NCBI RefSeq assembly: GCF_016741855.1
Contig: NZ_JAERRH010000009.1
Span: forward strand, 186,001-250,000
Direction: 5' to 3'
Length of the DNA stretch: 64,000 nt
Origin: Streptomyces musisoli
GTDB lineage: Bacteria; Actinomycetota; Actinomycetes; Streptomycetales; Streptomycetaceae
Under the pieces are notes generated by a model. That model saw nothing but the letters and a program-made list of their open reading frames with translations. It did not search any database and was not told the origin of the DNA. A program made the translations under genes and the position numbers. Positions 1 through 7,786 of this stretch are shown here, in pieces (within the stretch, counting starts at the first letter, position 1; each line of letters begins with the position of its first letter).

Positions 1-939
1 GCGCAGCCAGCGGGTGGCGTCCAGCAGCCGGCCGGCCAGCAGCGCGATGTCGAAGACGTTGGCGCGGTCGGCTTCCTCCTCGTCGGTGAGCAGGTCGAAC
101 AGCAGGGTGCCGAGCCCGGCGCGGTGCAGTCCCTCGGCCACGAACCGGTTGCGCGGGCTGTGCCGGCTGCTGCCGCTGCCGTGGGCGAAGGCCACGACGC
201 CGGTGGCGTCGTCGGGCAGGGTGAGCCGTCCGGCCAGCCGTACGGCGCCGGCGGTCACCGTCACCTCCCGGTCGGTGGCTCCGGCGCCGGCCGTGTGCCG
301 GTGGCGGCCGGCGGCCCGGTGCAGACAGGCGGTGACCTCCTCGTCGTCGACCTGGGTGAAGTCGGCGTAGAACTGGCCGACCGCGGCGAAGTCCCAGGGG
401 GTGTCCAGGCAGACCAGTTCGTCGGCGTCCCCGCCCAGCCGGCGGGCGAAGTCGCGGGGGGCCACGGGGACGGCCAGCACGATGCGGGCCGCGCCCCGGG
501 CCCGGGCGATGCGGCAGGCGACCCGGGCGGTGGAGCCGGTGGCCACTCCGTCGTCCACGACCAGGGCGGTCCGGCCGGCGACGGAGAGGGGGGACGTCTC
601 GCCCCGGTAGCGTGCGGCGCGTTCGAGCAGGACGTGGCGTTCGCGTTCCTCGACCCGGGCGAGGTCGACCTCGCCGACGCCGGTGCCGCGCAGCACTTCC
701 TGGTTGATGACGCGTACGCCGTCCTCGCCGATGGCTCCCATGCCGAGTTCGGGCTGGTACGGCACGCCCAGTTTCCGTACCAGGCACACGTCGAGGGGTG
801 CGTCGAGTGCCTCGGCGACCTCGGCGGCGACCGGCACTCCTCCCCTGGGCAGCCCGAGCACGACCACGTCCTGGCCCCTGAGGTACTCGAGGCGGGCGCC
901 CAGCCGCCGGCCCGCTTCGAGGCGGTTCCTGAAGTGCAC
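1..939 (-). CDS. Phosphoribosyltransferase / dienelactone-hydrolase-type fusion (3' end cut by window)
   Basis: The N-terminal about 200 residues form a type I phosphoribosyltransferase domain: an early LPRGGVPVA loop and the PRPP-binding motif VVDDGVATGSTA. A linker leads to an alpha/beta-hydrolase of the dienelactone hydrolase type, seen as VVAFAHGSGSSRHSPRNR; the rest, including the expected nucleophile, lies beyond the left edge. Such fusions are common in actinobacteria and their substrate is unknown. I chose the GTG start at 939 because GAAGGAG lies just upstream and the reading frame is open to the edge. It starts 12 bases after the DUF1876 gene ends, so the two are probably one transcript. 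Confidence 0.85.
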   Translation of the reverse strand, partial: MHFRNRLEAGRRLGARLEYLRGQDVVVLGLPRGGVPVAAEVAEALDAPLDVCLVRKLGVPYQPELGMGAIGEDGVRVINQEVLRGTGVGEVDLARVEERERHVLLERAARYRGETSPLSVAGRTALVVDDGVATGSTARVACRIARARGAARIVLAVPVAPRDFARRLGGDADELVCLDTPWDFAAVGQFYADFTQVDDEEVTACLHRAAGRHRHTAGAGATDREVTVTAGAVRLAGRLTLPDDATGVVAFAHGSGSSRHSPRNRFVAEGLHRAGLGTLLFDLLTDEEEADRANVFDIALLAGRLLDATRWLR

Positions 940-951
940 GGCGGGGCTCCT

Positions 952-1248
952 TCACTCGCGCGGCAGCCAGAGCGGCGCCGGGCCGTCCGTGTCGGCGGCT
1001 CCCGTCGCCTTCATGTCGCCGTCGGCGGCGCGCAGCAGCAGCCGGCCCATCGCGATGAGCGCGCGTCCGGCGGCGAGTTCGTCGCCGATCTCGGGCATCG
1101 CCTGGTCGTAGGGGTTCCTGCGGGCCTCCGCGTGGCTCTCCAGGACGTTGTCGCCGGTGTCCAGGATGATCCGGGCCGTGGTGTCCGGATCGTGCTCGGA
1201 CAGGTACAGGTTGAGCCGCCACTCCTTGACGCTCACGGGTCGGGTCAT
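952..1248 (-). CDS. DUF1876 domain protein
   Basis: A 98-residue protein beginning MTRPVSVKEWRLNLYLSE and ending LWLPRE. The layout (N-terminal beta strand, D-T-A-R motif near residue 24, then an alanine-rich helix with MPEIGDELAAGRAL) matches small DUF1876 proteins of Streptomyces, whose fold is double-stranded-RNA-binding-like and whose function is unknown. The ATG at 1248 gives the usual length; longer upstream extensions have no family support. The gene is followed after 12 bases by the phosphoribosyltransferase fusion. Confidence 0.8.
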   Translation of the reverse strand: MTRPVSVKEWRLNLYLSEHDPDTTARIILDTGDNVLESHAEARRNPYDQAMPEIGDELAAGRALIAMGRLLLRAADGDMKATGAADTDGPAPLWLPRE

Positions 1249-1362
1249 CGTCCCTCTCGCCTCCCAGCGTCGTGAACCCGTCGGGGCACACCCGTTCGGG
1301 CCCTTCCACTGTGCACCCGTGCCGTGCCGGACGCCTCCTCTGGTGGGGGCAGAATGTGGGCC

Positions 1363-1737
1363 ATGACCTCGCGTACCTGCCCTTGTGGACTCCCCCGGCC
1401 CTACGACGCCTGCTGCGGGCGTTTCCACGCGGGTTCCGCGAGCGCGCCGACCGCCGAGCTGCTCATGCGCTCGCGGTACAGCGCGTTCGTCGCGGGGGAC
1501 GCGGGGTATCTGCTGCGCACCTGGCATCCGCGGACGCGGCCGGAGCGGCTGGACCTGGACCCGCGGACGAGGTGGACGGGGCTGGAGGTCCTGGGCAGTA
1601 CGGACGGGTCGGCGTTCCACGTGACGGGCACGGTCACCTTCCGTGCCTCGTATCGCGGCGGTTCACTGCACGAGCGGAGCCGCTTCGAGCGGGTGGACGG
1701 GGCGTGGGTGTACGTGGACGGGGAGTTCCTGGATTGA
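1363..1737 (+). CDS. YchJ-family SEC-C-like protein
   Basis: About 124 residues. The N-terminal CPCG-x7-DACC-G-R-FH pattern is the zinc-binding SEC-C-like start of YchJ/UPF0225 proteins. It is followed by the family signature LMRSRYSAFV and a C-terminal NTF2-like core ending in VYVDGEFLD. The function is unknown; SEC-C motifs bind zinc and can contact the translation or secretion apparatus. Start choice is uncertain: ATG 1363 puts CPCG at residue 5 as in relatives, while in-frame ATG 1354 is better spaced from GGTGGGGG. It converges on gntR. Confidence 0.85.
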   Translation: MTSRTCPCGLPRPYDACCGRFHAGSASAPTAELLMRSRYSAFVAGDAGYLLRTWHPRTRPERLDLDPRTRWTGLEVLGSTDGSAFHVTGTVTFRASYRGGSLHERSRFERVDGAWVYVDGEFLD

Positions 1738-1744
1738 CATCCTC

Positions 1745-1762
1745 CCCGGCCTGAAGGCCGGG
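1745..1762. terminator. Hairpin between convergent genes
   Basis: CCCGGCCT and AGGCCGGG form an 8-bp inverted repeat with almost no loop, 8 bases after the YchJ stop and 41 bases beyond the gntR stop. A bidirectional terminator is the simplest reading. The surrounding ATCCTCCCCGGCCTGAAGG also resembles the terminal hairpins of IS200/IS605-type elements, but no tnpA or tnpB lies nearby. Confidence 0.55.
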
Positions 1763-1802
1763 CTGGAGCAGCCGGGCGGCGGGGCGTTGCCGGCGGGTGG
1801 GT

Positions 1803-2504
1803 TCAGGGGGCCAGGATGTCCAGTTCCTGGAGGGCGCCCGCGGTGATCTGCCGGGTCAGTTCCTCGGCGCGGGCCGCGTCGCGGGCGCGGACCGCCTCGG
1901 CCACCCGCACGTGCAGGGTGACGGCGGCCGGGTCGGGGTCCTCGAACATGACCTCGTGGTGGGTGCGGCCGGTCAGGACCTCGGCGACGACGTCGCCGAG
2001 GCGGGCGAACATCTCGTTGCCGGAGGCGTTCAGGACGACCCGGTGGAAGGCGACGTCGTGGACGAGGTACTCCTCGAGCCGGTGGCCGCGTGAGTTGGCG
2101 ACCATGCCGAGGGCGCACTCGGTGAGTTCGGCGCACTGTTCGGCCGTGGCGTGCTGCGCGGCCAGGCCCGCCGCGACGGGTTCGACCGCGGAGCGCAGCA
2201 CGGTGAGCGAGCGCAGCTGGTGCGGGCGGTCGGCGCCCGCCAGGCGCCAGCGGATGACCTGCGGGTCGTAGACGTTCCATTCGGCCTTGGGGCGGACCGT
2301 GACACCCACCCGGCGGCGGGACTCGACCAGGTGCATGGATTCGAGCACACGCACCGCCTCGCGCATCACCGAGCGTGACACCTCGAAGTGGTGTGCGAGT
2401 TCGTCCGTCCGCAGAACGCTGCCCGGCGGGTACTCGCCCGCCGTGATCGCGGGGCCGAGGGTGTCCAGTACATGGCCGTGCAGACCCCGGCCCGGTGTGC
2501 TCAT
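1803..2504 (-). CDS. gntR: GntR/FadR-family regulator of gluconate genes
   Basis: A 233-residue FCD-type GntR regulator. The winged helix is at residues 10-75 (LAHHFEVSRSVMREAVRVL is the recognition region). The C-terminal FCD helical domain contains D/H ligand-pocket residues such as HDVAFHRVVLNASGNEMF. It is transcribed divergently from a gluconate kinase and a gluconate permease, so it most likely represses them until gluconate or a derivative binds. The intergenic DNA carries a perfect 12-bp palindrome and repeated half-sites. The role is inferred from context; the family assignment is firm. Confidence 0.85.
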   Translation of the reverse strand: MSTPGRGLHGHVLDTLGPAITAGEYPPGSVLRTDELAHHFEVSRSVMREAVRVLESMHLVESRRRVGVTVRPKAEWNVYDPQVIRWRLAGADRPHQLRSLTVLRSAVEPVAAGLAAQHATAEQCAELTECALGMVANSRGHRLEEYLVHDVAFHRVVLNASGNEMFARLGDVVAEVLTGRTHHEVMFEDPDPAAVTLHVRVAEAVRARDAARAEELTRQITAGALQELDILAP

Positions 2505-2525
2505 GCACTCAGCGTACGGCCTGCG

Positions 2526-2564
2526 TCACAGACTCAAAAAGTCAGACTTATAAGTCACAGACTC
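2526..2564. promoter_or_regulatory. Candidate GntR operator region
   Basis: GACTTATAAGTC at 2545-2556 is a perfect 12-bp palindrome. TCACAGACTC occurs twice in direct orientation (2526-2535 and 2555-2564), and GACT-N5-AGTC sits at 2531-2543. The stretch is strikingly AT-rich for this genome and lies between divergent gntR and gntK, 80-120 bases upstream of the gntK start. It is the natural site for gntR auto- and operon control. Confidence 0.65.
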
Positions 2565-2644
2565 TTGAATTCGTCGTACCTAATGGGTTTCAGTGTGGCG
2601 ACGCCGCAGCGGCGTCGGATGTCGAGGAAGACAGCGAGGCAACA

Positions 2645-3172
2645 ATGCGAACCCCCCAGGTCGTCGTCGTGATGGGCGTCGCGGGGACGGGCAAGACGAC
2701 GATCGGTCCCTTGCTCGCCGCGCGGCTGGGCGTCCCGTACGCCGAGGGCGACGACTTCCACCCGCAGGCCAACATCGACAAGATGTCGGCCGGGATCCCG
2801 CTCGACGACGCCGACCGGTGGCCGTGGCTGGAGGCCATCGGGCACTGGGCGCACGGCCGGGCCGGACTGGGCGGGGTGGTCAGCAGCTCGGCGCTGAAGC
2901 GGTCGTACCGCGACCGGCTCAGGTCCGTGGCCCCCGGGATCGTGTTCCTTCACCTCGCGGGCGACCGGCGGCTGATCGAGGAGCGGATGTCCCGGCGCAA
3001 GGGCCACTTCATGCCGACCGCGCTGCTGGACTCCCAGTTCGCCACCCTCCAGCCGCTCGAGCCGGACGAGGCGGGAGTCGCCGTGGACGTCAGCGGCAGC
3101 CCCCAGGAGATCACCGAGCGTGCCGCCCACGCCCTCGCGACCCTTCCCGACACCGCGGGCAGCTCCCAGTAG
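2645..3172 (+). CDS. gntK: Gluconokinase
   Basis: A 175-residue kinase of the GntK/shikimate-kinase-like P-loop family, converting gluconate to 6-phosphogluconate. Walker A is VMGVAGTGKTTIG near residue 8. It is followed by the family signature EGDDFHPQANIDKMSAGIPL, then DDADRWPWL, SSALKRSYRDRLR and the lid RRKGHFMP. The ATG at 2645 follows GCGAGG and puts Walker A at the usual distance; an upstream extension exists but would cover the operator DNA. It lies 40 bases before the permease, so the two are co-transcribed. Confidence 0.95.
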   Translation: MRTPQVVVVMGVAGTGKTTIGPLLAARLGVPYAEGDDFHPQANIDKMSAGIPLDDADRWPWLEAIGHWAHGRAGLGGVVSSSALKRSYRDRLRSVAPGIVFLHLAGDRRLIEERMSRRKGHFMPTALLDSQFATLQPLEPDEAGVAVDVSGSPQEITERAAHALATLPDTAGSSQ

Positions 3173-3212
3173 CGCCTGCCGGAAAAGTCCCCCGTAACCG
3201 CAAGGAAACCCC

Positions 3213-4610
3213 GTGACCAGACTCAGCGTCGAGATGCTGGCAGCGGACGCGCCTCCGCCGATCACCTCCGCAGGACACGCCCAGCTGGGCATCGCCGTCC
3301 TGGTGGGCATCGCCGTGATCGTCCTGCTCATCACCAAGTACAAGCTCCATGCCTTCCTGGCACTGACCATCGGCTCACTCACGCTCGCGGCGGTGGCCGG
3401 AGCGCCGCTGGACAAGGCCATCACCAGCTTCACCACCGGGCTCGGCAGCACCGTGGCCGGCGTGGGCGTCCTGATCGCGCTCGGGGCGATCCTGGGCAAG
3501 CTCCTCGCCGACTCCGGTGGCGCCGACCAGATCGTGGACACGATCCTCGCCAAGGCGGGGGGCCGGGCCATGCCGTGGGCGATGGTCCTCATCGCCTCCG
3601 TGATCGGCCTGCCGCTGTTCTTCGAGGTCGGCATCGTGCTGCTGATCCCGGTCGTGCTGATGGTCGCCAAGCGCGGCAACTACTCCGTCATGCGCATCGG
3701 CATCCCGGCCCTCGCGGGTCTGTCCGTGATGCACGGCCTCATCCCGCCCCACCCCGGCCCGCTGGTCGCGATCGACGCGGTCAAGGCCAACCTGGGGGTG
3801 ACGCTGGCGCTCGGCCTCCTGGTCGCCGTCCCCACCGTGATCATCGCCGGTCCGCTCTTCTCGAAGGTCGCGGCCCGCTGGGTGGACGTCCCGGTGCCCG
3901 ACCGGATGCTGCCCCAGCGCGCCTCCGACGAGCTGGAGCGCCGCCCCGGCTTCGTGGCGACGCTCGCCACCATGCTGCTGCCCGTCGTGCTGATGCTGGT
4001 GAAGGCGCTGGTGGACATCGTCATCGACGATCCGGAGAACACCACGCAGCGGATCTTCGATGTCGTGGGCTCCCCGCTGATCGCGCTGCTCGCCGCCGTG
4101 CTCGTCGGCTTCTTCACGCTGGGCCGGCCCGCCGGGTTCGGCAGGGACCGCCTCCAGCAGACCGTCGAGAAGGGCCTGATGCCCATCGCCGGCATCCTGC
4201 TGATCGTGGGCGCGGGCGGCGGCTTCAAGCAGACGCTGATCGACTCCGGCGTGGGCCAGATGATCCTGGACGTCTCCAGGGACTGGTCGATCCCGGCGCT
4301 GCTGCTGGCCTGGCTGATCGCGGTGGCGATCCGGCTGGCGACCGGCTCGGCGACGGTGGCGACGGTCTCGGCGGCCGGCCTGGTCGCGCCGCTCGCGGCC
4401 GACATGTCGACCACCCACACGGCCCTGCTGGTGCTGGCCATCGGCGCGGGCTCGCTCTTCTTCAGCCATGTCAACGACGCCGGTTTCTGGCTGGTGAAGG
4501 AGTACTTCGGGCTGACCGTGGGGCAGACGGTGAAGACGTGGTCGGTGATGGAGACGATCATCTCCGTGGTCTCCGGCGGTCTGATCCTGCTGCTGTCCCT
4601 CGTGATCTAG
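3213..4610 (+). CDS. gntP: Gluconate:H+ symporter, GntP family
   Basis: A 465-residue membrane protein with about 12-14 hydrophobic segments and GntP-family landmarks: GLPLFFEVGIVLLIPV in the first half, HGLIPPHPGPLVAI, and a C-terminal SHVNDAGFWLVKEYFGLT. It imports gluconate for the kinase encoded just upstream, feeding the pentose phosphate pathway. The GTG start follows AAGGA. Downstream is a repeat-bearing non-coding gap and a convergent cytochrome gene. Confidence 0.93.
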   Translation: MTRLSVEMLAADAPPPITSAGHAQLGIAVLVGIAVIVLLITKYKLHAFLALTIGSLTLAAVAGAPLDKAITSFTTGLGSTVAGVGVLIALGAILGKLLADSGGADQIVDTILAKAGGRAMPWAMVLIASVIGLPLFFEVGIVLLIPVVLMVAKRGNYSVMRIGIPALAGLSVMHGLIPPHPGPLVAIDAVKANLGVTLALGLLVAVPTVIIAGPLFSKVAARWVDVPVPDRMLPQRASDELERRPGFVATLATMLLPVVLMLVKALVDIVIDDPENTTQRIFDVVGSPLIALLAAVLVGFFTLGRPAGFGRDRLQQTVEKGLMPIAGILLIVGAGGGFKQTLIDSGVGQMILDVSRDWSIPALLLAWLIAVAIRLATGSATVATVSAAGLVAPLAADMSTTHTALLVLAIGAGSLFFSHVNDAGFWLVKEYFGLTVGQTVKTWSVMETIISVVSGGLILLLSLVI

Positions 4611-4641
4611 GAGCGCCACGGCGTGCGGGCGGGCCCGCTTT

Positions 4642-4745
4642 TCCGCACCGCGGACCTGCCGTCGTCGTGGCCGGGAGGGCCGCGGTGGCCCCGGTGGTTT
4701 TCCGCACCGCGGACCTGCCTGCCGCCGTCGCGCACCGCGGACCCG
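4642..4745. repeat. Short dispersed/tandem repeat (3 copies)
   Basis: CGCACCGCGGACC occurs at 4644, 4703 and 4731. Copies 1 and 2 share the longer run TTTTCCGCACCGCGGACCTG, and copies 1 and 3 share GTCGTGGCCGGG downstream. It fills the gap between the convergent gntP and cytochrome genes. I find no coding signal here. Confidence 0.6.
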
Positions 4746-4788
4746 ACGCCGTCGTGGCCGGGCACCGTGCGGACGCGGCGGCCGGGGG

Positions 4789-5415
4789 TCAGGGGCGCCA
4801 CAGGGGGTGTTCGTTCCGTGCCCACTCCTCGCTCACCGAGCCCGTCCGCATGCCCCGTCTCGCCTCCGGGTCGCCCAGGGCCATGCCGATGTGGCCCGCC
4901 AGGACCACGCCGATCGTCAGGGCCAGCCAGTCGTGCACGAAGGTCGCCGAGGTGCGCCACATCAGCGGGGTGACGTGGGTGAACCACATCATCAGGCCCG
5001 TGCCGAACATGACCAGGGTCGCGCCGGCGATCCAGGCGGCGTAGATCTTCTGGCCGGCGTTGAACTTGCCGGCCGGGCGCGAGGCGCGCCGTTTGTCGCG
5101 GCGCAGGGCGGCACGCAGCCAGACCCGGTCGTGCGGGCCGAAGCGGTTGAGGAAGCGCAGGTCGCCGCGGAAGGCCCGGGAGGCCAGCCCCAGCAGCACC
5201 GGCACCGGCAGGGCGACGCCCGCGCACTCGTGGATCCGGACGACCAGTTCCCGGCGGCCCACCATGACCGCGAGCTGCGGGATGTAGAGGAAGGCCGCGG
5301 TCACCACGCACACCCCCATCAGCGCGGCCGTCCCGCGGTGCACCCACCGTTCGGCCCGGGTGAAGCGGTGGACGCGGGCGCTCGGCGGGGCCTCGGTCTC
5401 AGCTCGTAGGCTCAT
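4789..5415 (-). CDS. Cytochrome b561-type membrane subunit
   Basis: A 208-residue protein with four hydrophobic segments and paired histidines suited to two b-hemes: H26 (AERWVHRG), H62 (VRIHECAG), H161 (FVHDWLAL) and H175 (LAGHIGMA). This is the Ni-hydrogenase/formate dehydrogenase gamma-type cytochrome b domain. Its start overlaps the end of the molybdopterin oxidoreductase gene by 17 bases, so translation is probably coupled and the two proteins form one membrane redox enzyme, moving electrons between the quinone pool and the exported molybdenum protein. Confidence 0.85.
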   Translation of the reverse strand: MSLRAETEAPPSARVHRFTRAERWVHRGTAALMGVCVVTAAFLYIPQLAVMVGRRELVVRIHECAGVALPVPVLLGLASRAFRGDLRFLNRFGPHDRVWLRAALRRDKRRASRPAGKFNAGQKIYAAWIAGATLVMFGTGLMMWFTHVTPLMWRTSATFVHDWLALTIGVVLAGHIGMALGDPEARRGMRTGSVSEEWARNEHPLWRP

Positions 5416-6127
5416 CCGTCCGTCCGTTCGAGCGGCCGACCCAGGCGTCGACCTCGTAGCCGAGGTTCTCCCAGTAGCCGGGCTTCACCCGGTCGGTGAC
5501 CGTGATGCCGGAGAGCCACTTGGCCGACTTGTAGAAGTACATGGGGGCGACGTAGAGGCGGACCGGACCGCCGTGGTCGTGGCCGATGTCCTTGTCCTGC
5601 ATGCGCAGGGCGACCAGGACGTCCGGCCGGCGGGCCTGGTCGAGGGTGAGGCTCTCGGTGTAGGTGCCGTCGAAGCAGGTGAAGCGGAGCGCCTTCGCGG
5701 AGGAGCGGACGCCCGCCGCGTCGAGCAGCTCGGACAGGCGTACGCCCTCGAAGGGGGTGCCCGGGACCCGCCAGCCGGTGACGCACTGGACGTCCTTGAC
5801 CAGCCGGGTCTGCGGCAGGGAGCGCAGCTCGGCGAGGGTGTAGCCGCGCGGGCGGTCGACCAGGCCGTCGATGGTGAGGCGGTAGTCCGCGGCCGTCCGG
5901 TGCGGGACGGAGGCGGCGACGGAGTAGTAGCGGAAGCCGCCGCCGTTGGGCAGCAGGCCGGTCAGGCCGGTGGGGTCCTTGCCGGCCACGTCGCCCAGGA
6001 AGTCTTCGAGGCCGCGTTGCAGCGTCGGCGCGGCGAGCACGCCGAGCGCGCCGAGGCCCAGGGTGCCGAGGAAGACGCGGCGGCCGACGGGGCGGCCGTC
6101 CTGCTCCTCGGGGTGTTCGGAGTTCAC
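5399..6127 (-). CDS. Tat-exported molybdopterin-dependent oxidoreductase (sulfite-oxidase/MsrP fold)
   Basis: A 242-residue protein with an N-terminal GRRVFLG twin-arginine motif and hydrophobic stretch, then the oxidoreductase molybdopterin-binding domain. C115 in KDVQCVTGW is the expected molybdenum ligand, and ALRMQDKDIGHDHGGPVRL is the typical loop. Family members include sulfite oxidases and the MsrP methionine-sulfoxide reductase of the cell envelope. The neighbouring cytochrome b would play the MsrQ-like role, though it is a different cytochrome family. Substrate is not predictable from sequence. The start is GTG at 6127. Confidence 0.85.
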   Translation of the reverse strand: MNSEHPEEQDGRPVGRRVFLGTLGLGALGVLAAPTLQRGLEDFLGDVAGKDPTGLTGLLPNGGGFRYYSVAASVPHRTAADYRLTIDGLVDRPRGYTLAELRSLPQTRLVKDVQCVTGWRVPGTPFEGVRLSELLDAAGVRSSAKALRFTCFDGTYTESLTLDQARRPDVLVALRMQDKDIGHDHGGPVRLYVAPMYFYKSAKWLSGITVTDRVKPGYWENLGYEVDAWVGRSNGRTDEPTS

Positions 6128-6256
6128 GAATTCATTCGAGCACTCGGGGCCGCCGGGGGCCAGGGAACCGGATCGCCGGTCAGAGTTCCGTAATCACTTC
6201 CCACGCACGTCTCCTGCTCGTCCCGCCCGCCGTACGTCGTCTTCCGCGTACGTCTT

Positions 6257-6277
6257 CCCTCCGTACGTCGCGGAGGG
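6257..6277 (-). terminator. Candidate terminator hairpin
   Basis: CCCTCCG and CGGAGGG form a 7-bp stem with a 7-nt loop, 10-30 bases beyond the stop of the reverse-strand TPR-like gene. CCGTACGTC or a close variant is repeated three times around it. Confidence 0.5.
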
Positions 6278-6286
6278 CCGTGTTTC

Positions 6287-7291
6287 TCACTGCCCGAGGG
6301 CGCGGGCGCGGGCCGCGCGGAAGGCGGCCAGGGGGTCGCGGCGCGTGTAGGACCAGGGGGCCGGGGTGGCGTGCTCGCCGATGCGCTGGAACAGGGCCGC
6401 CGCCTCGGCCGGGCGGCCGGCGCAGGACAGGGCGAACGCGAGGTGGTTGAGGTCGATGTGGCGGCGCGGGTGCTCGTCGTGCTCCCACTCCAGCCACCAG
6501 TCGAAGGAGGCGCGCAGGATGCGCCGGGCCCGCGGGCCGGACCAGTGCCGGGAGGCCGCCGGGTCGTCGGGGGCCAGGCCGGTGGCGGCGAGGACCCGGT
6601 ACCGCTCGGCGTACGCCACGACCGGCAGGACGGCCAGCGGGGAGTCGGCGGGGGCCTCGGCGGCGGCCAGCTCGGCGACGTCGTACACCTCGTGGGCCTC
6701 GCTCCTGCCGCCGCCGGGGCGTTCGGCGAGGCCCGCGATGAGCAGGTGGTGGGCGTGGTGGTGCTCGGGGTGGCGGCGGCACAGCTCGGCGAACGTGCCG
6801 AGCAGCGCCTTCTCGGAGCCGAAGGCACGGGCGAGCAGCAGCAGGCCGAGCCAGGGCGTGGGGTCGGCCGGGGCGAGCGCGGCGGCCGTGCCGCAGGCGT
6901 CCCGGGCCCGGCCGGGTTCCTCCTTGCCGCGCAGGGCGCGCCGGACCAGGGCCAGCGCGAGCAGCGTTGCGGCGTCGGCGGAACCGGGCTCGGCGGCCAG
7001 CCAGTCGGCGGCCCAGGCGGCGGCGTAGGGATCCCGGGCGAGCACGGTGAGGCGGTGGCCGCGGCGGTCCCAGTCGTCGCCGGTGTGCACCAGCAGGGAG
7101 CGTGCGGCCTGCCGCCGGCCCTGGGCCAGCGCGGTCCGGGCGGTGCGCAGCTCCGCGTCGTCCAGCGCGGCGTCGAAGGCGCCGGAGTCGTCCTGGGCGG
7201 TCTCGCCGGACGGGTCCGTCGGGGCCCGGCGAGCGCCGAGCAGAGGCGGGAGAGGGGGCACCGCGGGGCTTCCTGTTTCTCGGGCTGCCAT
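6287..7291 (-). CDS. TPR-like helical protein of unknown function
   Basis: A 334-residue, alanine-rich helical protein whose ending, AFRAARARALGQ, and internal pattern of repeated 30-40-residue helix pairs (LALVRRALRG, LLLLARAFGSEKALLG, ALFQRIGEHA) suggest a tetratricopeptide-like solenoid. No catalytic motif is visible. I take the ATG at 7291 because further upstream the same frame runs into a tandem repeat array and reads low-complexity sequence. It is divergent from a transporter gene. Confidence 0.7.
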   Translation of the reverse strand: MAARETGSPAVPPLPPLLGARRAPTDPSGETAQDDSGAFDAALDDAELRTARTALAQGRRQAARSLLVHTGDDWDRRGHRLTVLARDPYAAAWAADWLAAEPGSADAATLLALALVRRALRGKEEPGRARDACGTAAALAPADPTPWLGLLLLARAFGSEKALLGTFAELCRRHPEHHHAHHLLIAGLAERPGGGRSEAHEVYDVAELAAAEAPADSPLAVLPVVAYAERYRVLAATGLAPDDPAASRHWSGPRARRILRASFDWWLEWEHDEHPRRHIDLNHLAFALSCAGRPAEAAALFQRIGEHATPAPWSYTRRDPLAAFRAARARALGQ

Positions 7292-7435
7292 CGGCCGATC
7301 ACGCACAGCAAACCCCCAGCCACGGATGGCGTCAAGCGGAACGGCGGCGATGCCGGCTTCAACCTCCTTTACGGCGGCGGCACTTGTGTCTCCCTGCCCA
7401 GGTGGGCCGCGCGCCGGCCGCACACTCCGGGAAGT

Positions 7436-7680
7436 TCCTGTGGCGTACGCCATGCCGTCCCAGGCCGTGCGCCCGGACCGTGCGCCCGACTTTCTGTGGC
7501 GCACGCCATGCCGTCCTTGGCCGTGCACCCCGGCCTTCTGTGGCGCATGCCGTCCCTGGCCGTGCACCCCGGCCGTGCGCCCCGGCCTTCTGTGGCGCAC
7601 GCCATGCCGTCCCCGGCCGTGCGCGCCGGCTTTCTGTGGCGTACGCCATGGCGTCCCGCGGCGCGGTTGCGGAGCATGGC
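7436..7680. repeat. Tandem repeat array, five copies, 44-56 bp period
   Basis: The core CTGTGGCGYAYGCCATGCCG recurs at about 7438, 7494, 7538, 7590 and 7634 (spacings 56, 44, 52, 44); the longer spacings come from an extra 8-12 base CCGTGCGCCC insert, and copy 3 has lost four bases. Each intact unit includes the palindrome or near-palindrome TGGCGTACGCCA. The array fills most of the 495-base gap between divergent genes, ending about 107 bases before the transporter start. Open frames through it are repetitive and I do not regard them as genes. Confidence 0.85.
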
Positions 7681-7786
7681 GAGTCCACCGCCCGGTTCCG
7701 GGTACTTCCGGGGCAATGCCGTTCCGGGAGCGCTACAGTCGGCGACTACGCGCCCGTGGTCCGGCCGGATGATCGAGGTACGCAGC

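Noticed and set aside
7359..7688. Repeat protein encoded by the 7.4-kb array
   Set aside because: Reverse-strand frames read RPGTAWRAPQKAG-type repeats only because the DNA repeats. The unit steps (44, 52, 56) are not multiples of three and no start signal is convincing.
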